This document shows positions 63,301 through 64,000 of a DNA stretch of 64,000 bases, in pieces. The DNA is taken from NCBI GenBank assembly GCA_034769895.1, contig CM068368.1:338791076-338855075 (forward strand), written 5' to 3'. Within the stretch, counting starts at the first letter, position 1, and each line of letters begins with the position of its first letter. Source of the stretch: Magicicada septendecula. Taxonomy: Eukaryota; Arthropoda; Insecta; Hemiptera; Cicadidae. Both the position numbers and the translations under genes were made by a program. The notes under the pieces are model-generated. The model had not been told where the DNA came from, searched no databases, and worked only from the letters and a program-made list of their open reading frames with translations.

Positions 63301-64000
63301 GTTGCCGATAACGTTGTACACATATATATAAAATATGTGCATAAAATTAATGGCTGTATAAGTTAATAATGATTGATCTCCATTAAGTAGTAATATTATG
63401 ATGTCCGTAAGTAAAACATCAGAGCAGGTTTAGTGTGAATGAGGGTACACTGTGGACAAAAATTTTCAACATTTCCTATTGAGCGTTGCTTAGAGTAAAG
63501 CTGCGAATCTACAGTGTATGTTTCATAGAACAAACACGCGAAAAAGAAGGAGCGCTCCGAAGTCACTCATGGACCCTCAGCATCTTGCAGAGGGTTCATT
63601 CCCTAAAGACGAAAAGTCTGTCTATGAATCGTTCCTCTGTAAACACGTGCAGTTACATTGCCCAGCGATCCACAGGTAGCAAATTGATGTCCATTTTTTC
63701 GGCTTGCACGCGTTATGTTGGTGTGGGTTTCGGCACTTTCCATTTAAAAAGCGTGCGAATGTAGGAAAATAAACATGAGTGAGGCCAGAGATAACGTGAA
63801 TTGTGTGTGTGTGTGTGTGTCTTCCTTGCCTTTTTATTGCGGTAGGCATAATAATAAAATGGAAACGTAAACATTACATAACTGAGATATGCTTACCTGC
63901 CACGAACGATATATTATTTTATACATGGAGGAGTTCAGTGACATACACACGTACAGAAGAATTATATATATAAAGATATTAACTCATACATAATTTACAT
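63301..64000. other. Non-coding, short GT repeat
   Basis: Contains (GT)n at 63802-63820. Open frames of about 90 codons at 63088-63366 and 63486-63764 show no family motif. Confidence 0.45.

Overview
The window reads as eukaryotic, almost certainly arthropod and probably insect, nuclear DNA. It is AT-rich, packed with dinucleotide microsatellites, and every coding trace I can recognise belongs to a transposable element (TE): Helitron, mariner, hAT-like, Penelope-like (PLE), RTE/Jockey-like LINEs and LTR elements. No host gene, rRNA or convincing tRNA gene was found. A large repeat-rich insect genome (polyneopteran or hemipteran type) would fit, but the order is a guess.

Layout. 0-10 kb: mostly anonymous DNA with a hAT-like remnant (677-1503), a decayed Jockey-type reverse transcriptase (RT) piece (about 5080-5370), a perfect 115-bp-arm palindrome (6533-6763) and a compound CT/GT microsatellite (8416-8565). 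10-25 kb: a LINE 3' scrap, then two long non-coding blocks (11139-14723 and 16954-24532) bounded by TG...CA inside (AT)n tracts, with a 5'-truncated PLE carrying a 16-bp target duplication between them. 25-36 kb: LINE fragments at 26.4-26.9 and 33.7-34.1 kb, and a mariner (28838-30738) into which a 1.1-kb non-autonomous Helitron inserted. 36.3-41.1 kb: a nearly full-length Helitron with Rep and Pif1-like helicase, broken by frameshifts. 42-48 kb: a decayed PLE piece and anonymous DNA. 48.3-55.9 kb: one RTE-like LINE with a GAA-repeat tail, interrupted first by a long LTR-like block that itself carries a young palindromic PLE, and second by a solo LTR with an ATAT duplication. 56-64 kb: a probable LTR with a tRNA-Leu-type primer site (60196-60369) and three copies of a small dispersed repeat.

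The elements do not form a pathway; they record nested insertions. The most unusual pattern is four sequence segments (11139-14723, 16954-about 22390 reversed, about 22390-24532, and 49807-53998 reversed). In each, an A-rich sense strand of 2-5 kb leads through a GC-richer, promoter-like patch to a site like a tRNA-Lys primer-binding site, only 60-270 bp before the block ends in TTACA/TAACA next to an AT tract. I read these as possible giant-LTR or non-autonomous LTR derivatives. That reading is an inference from motifs and composition, not from coding sequence.
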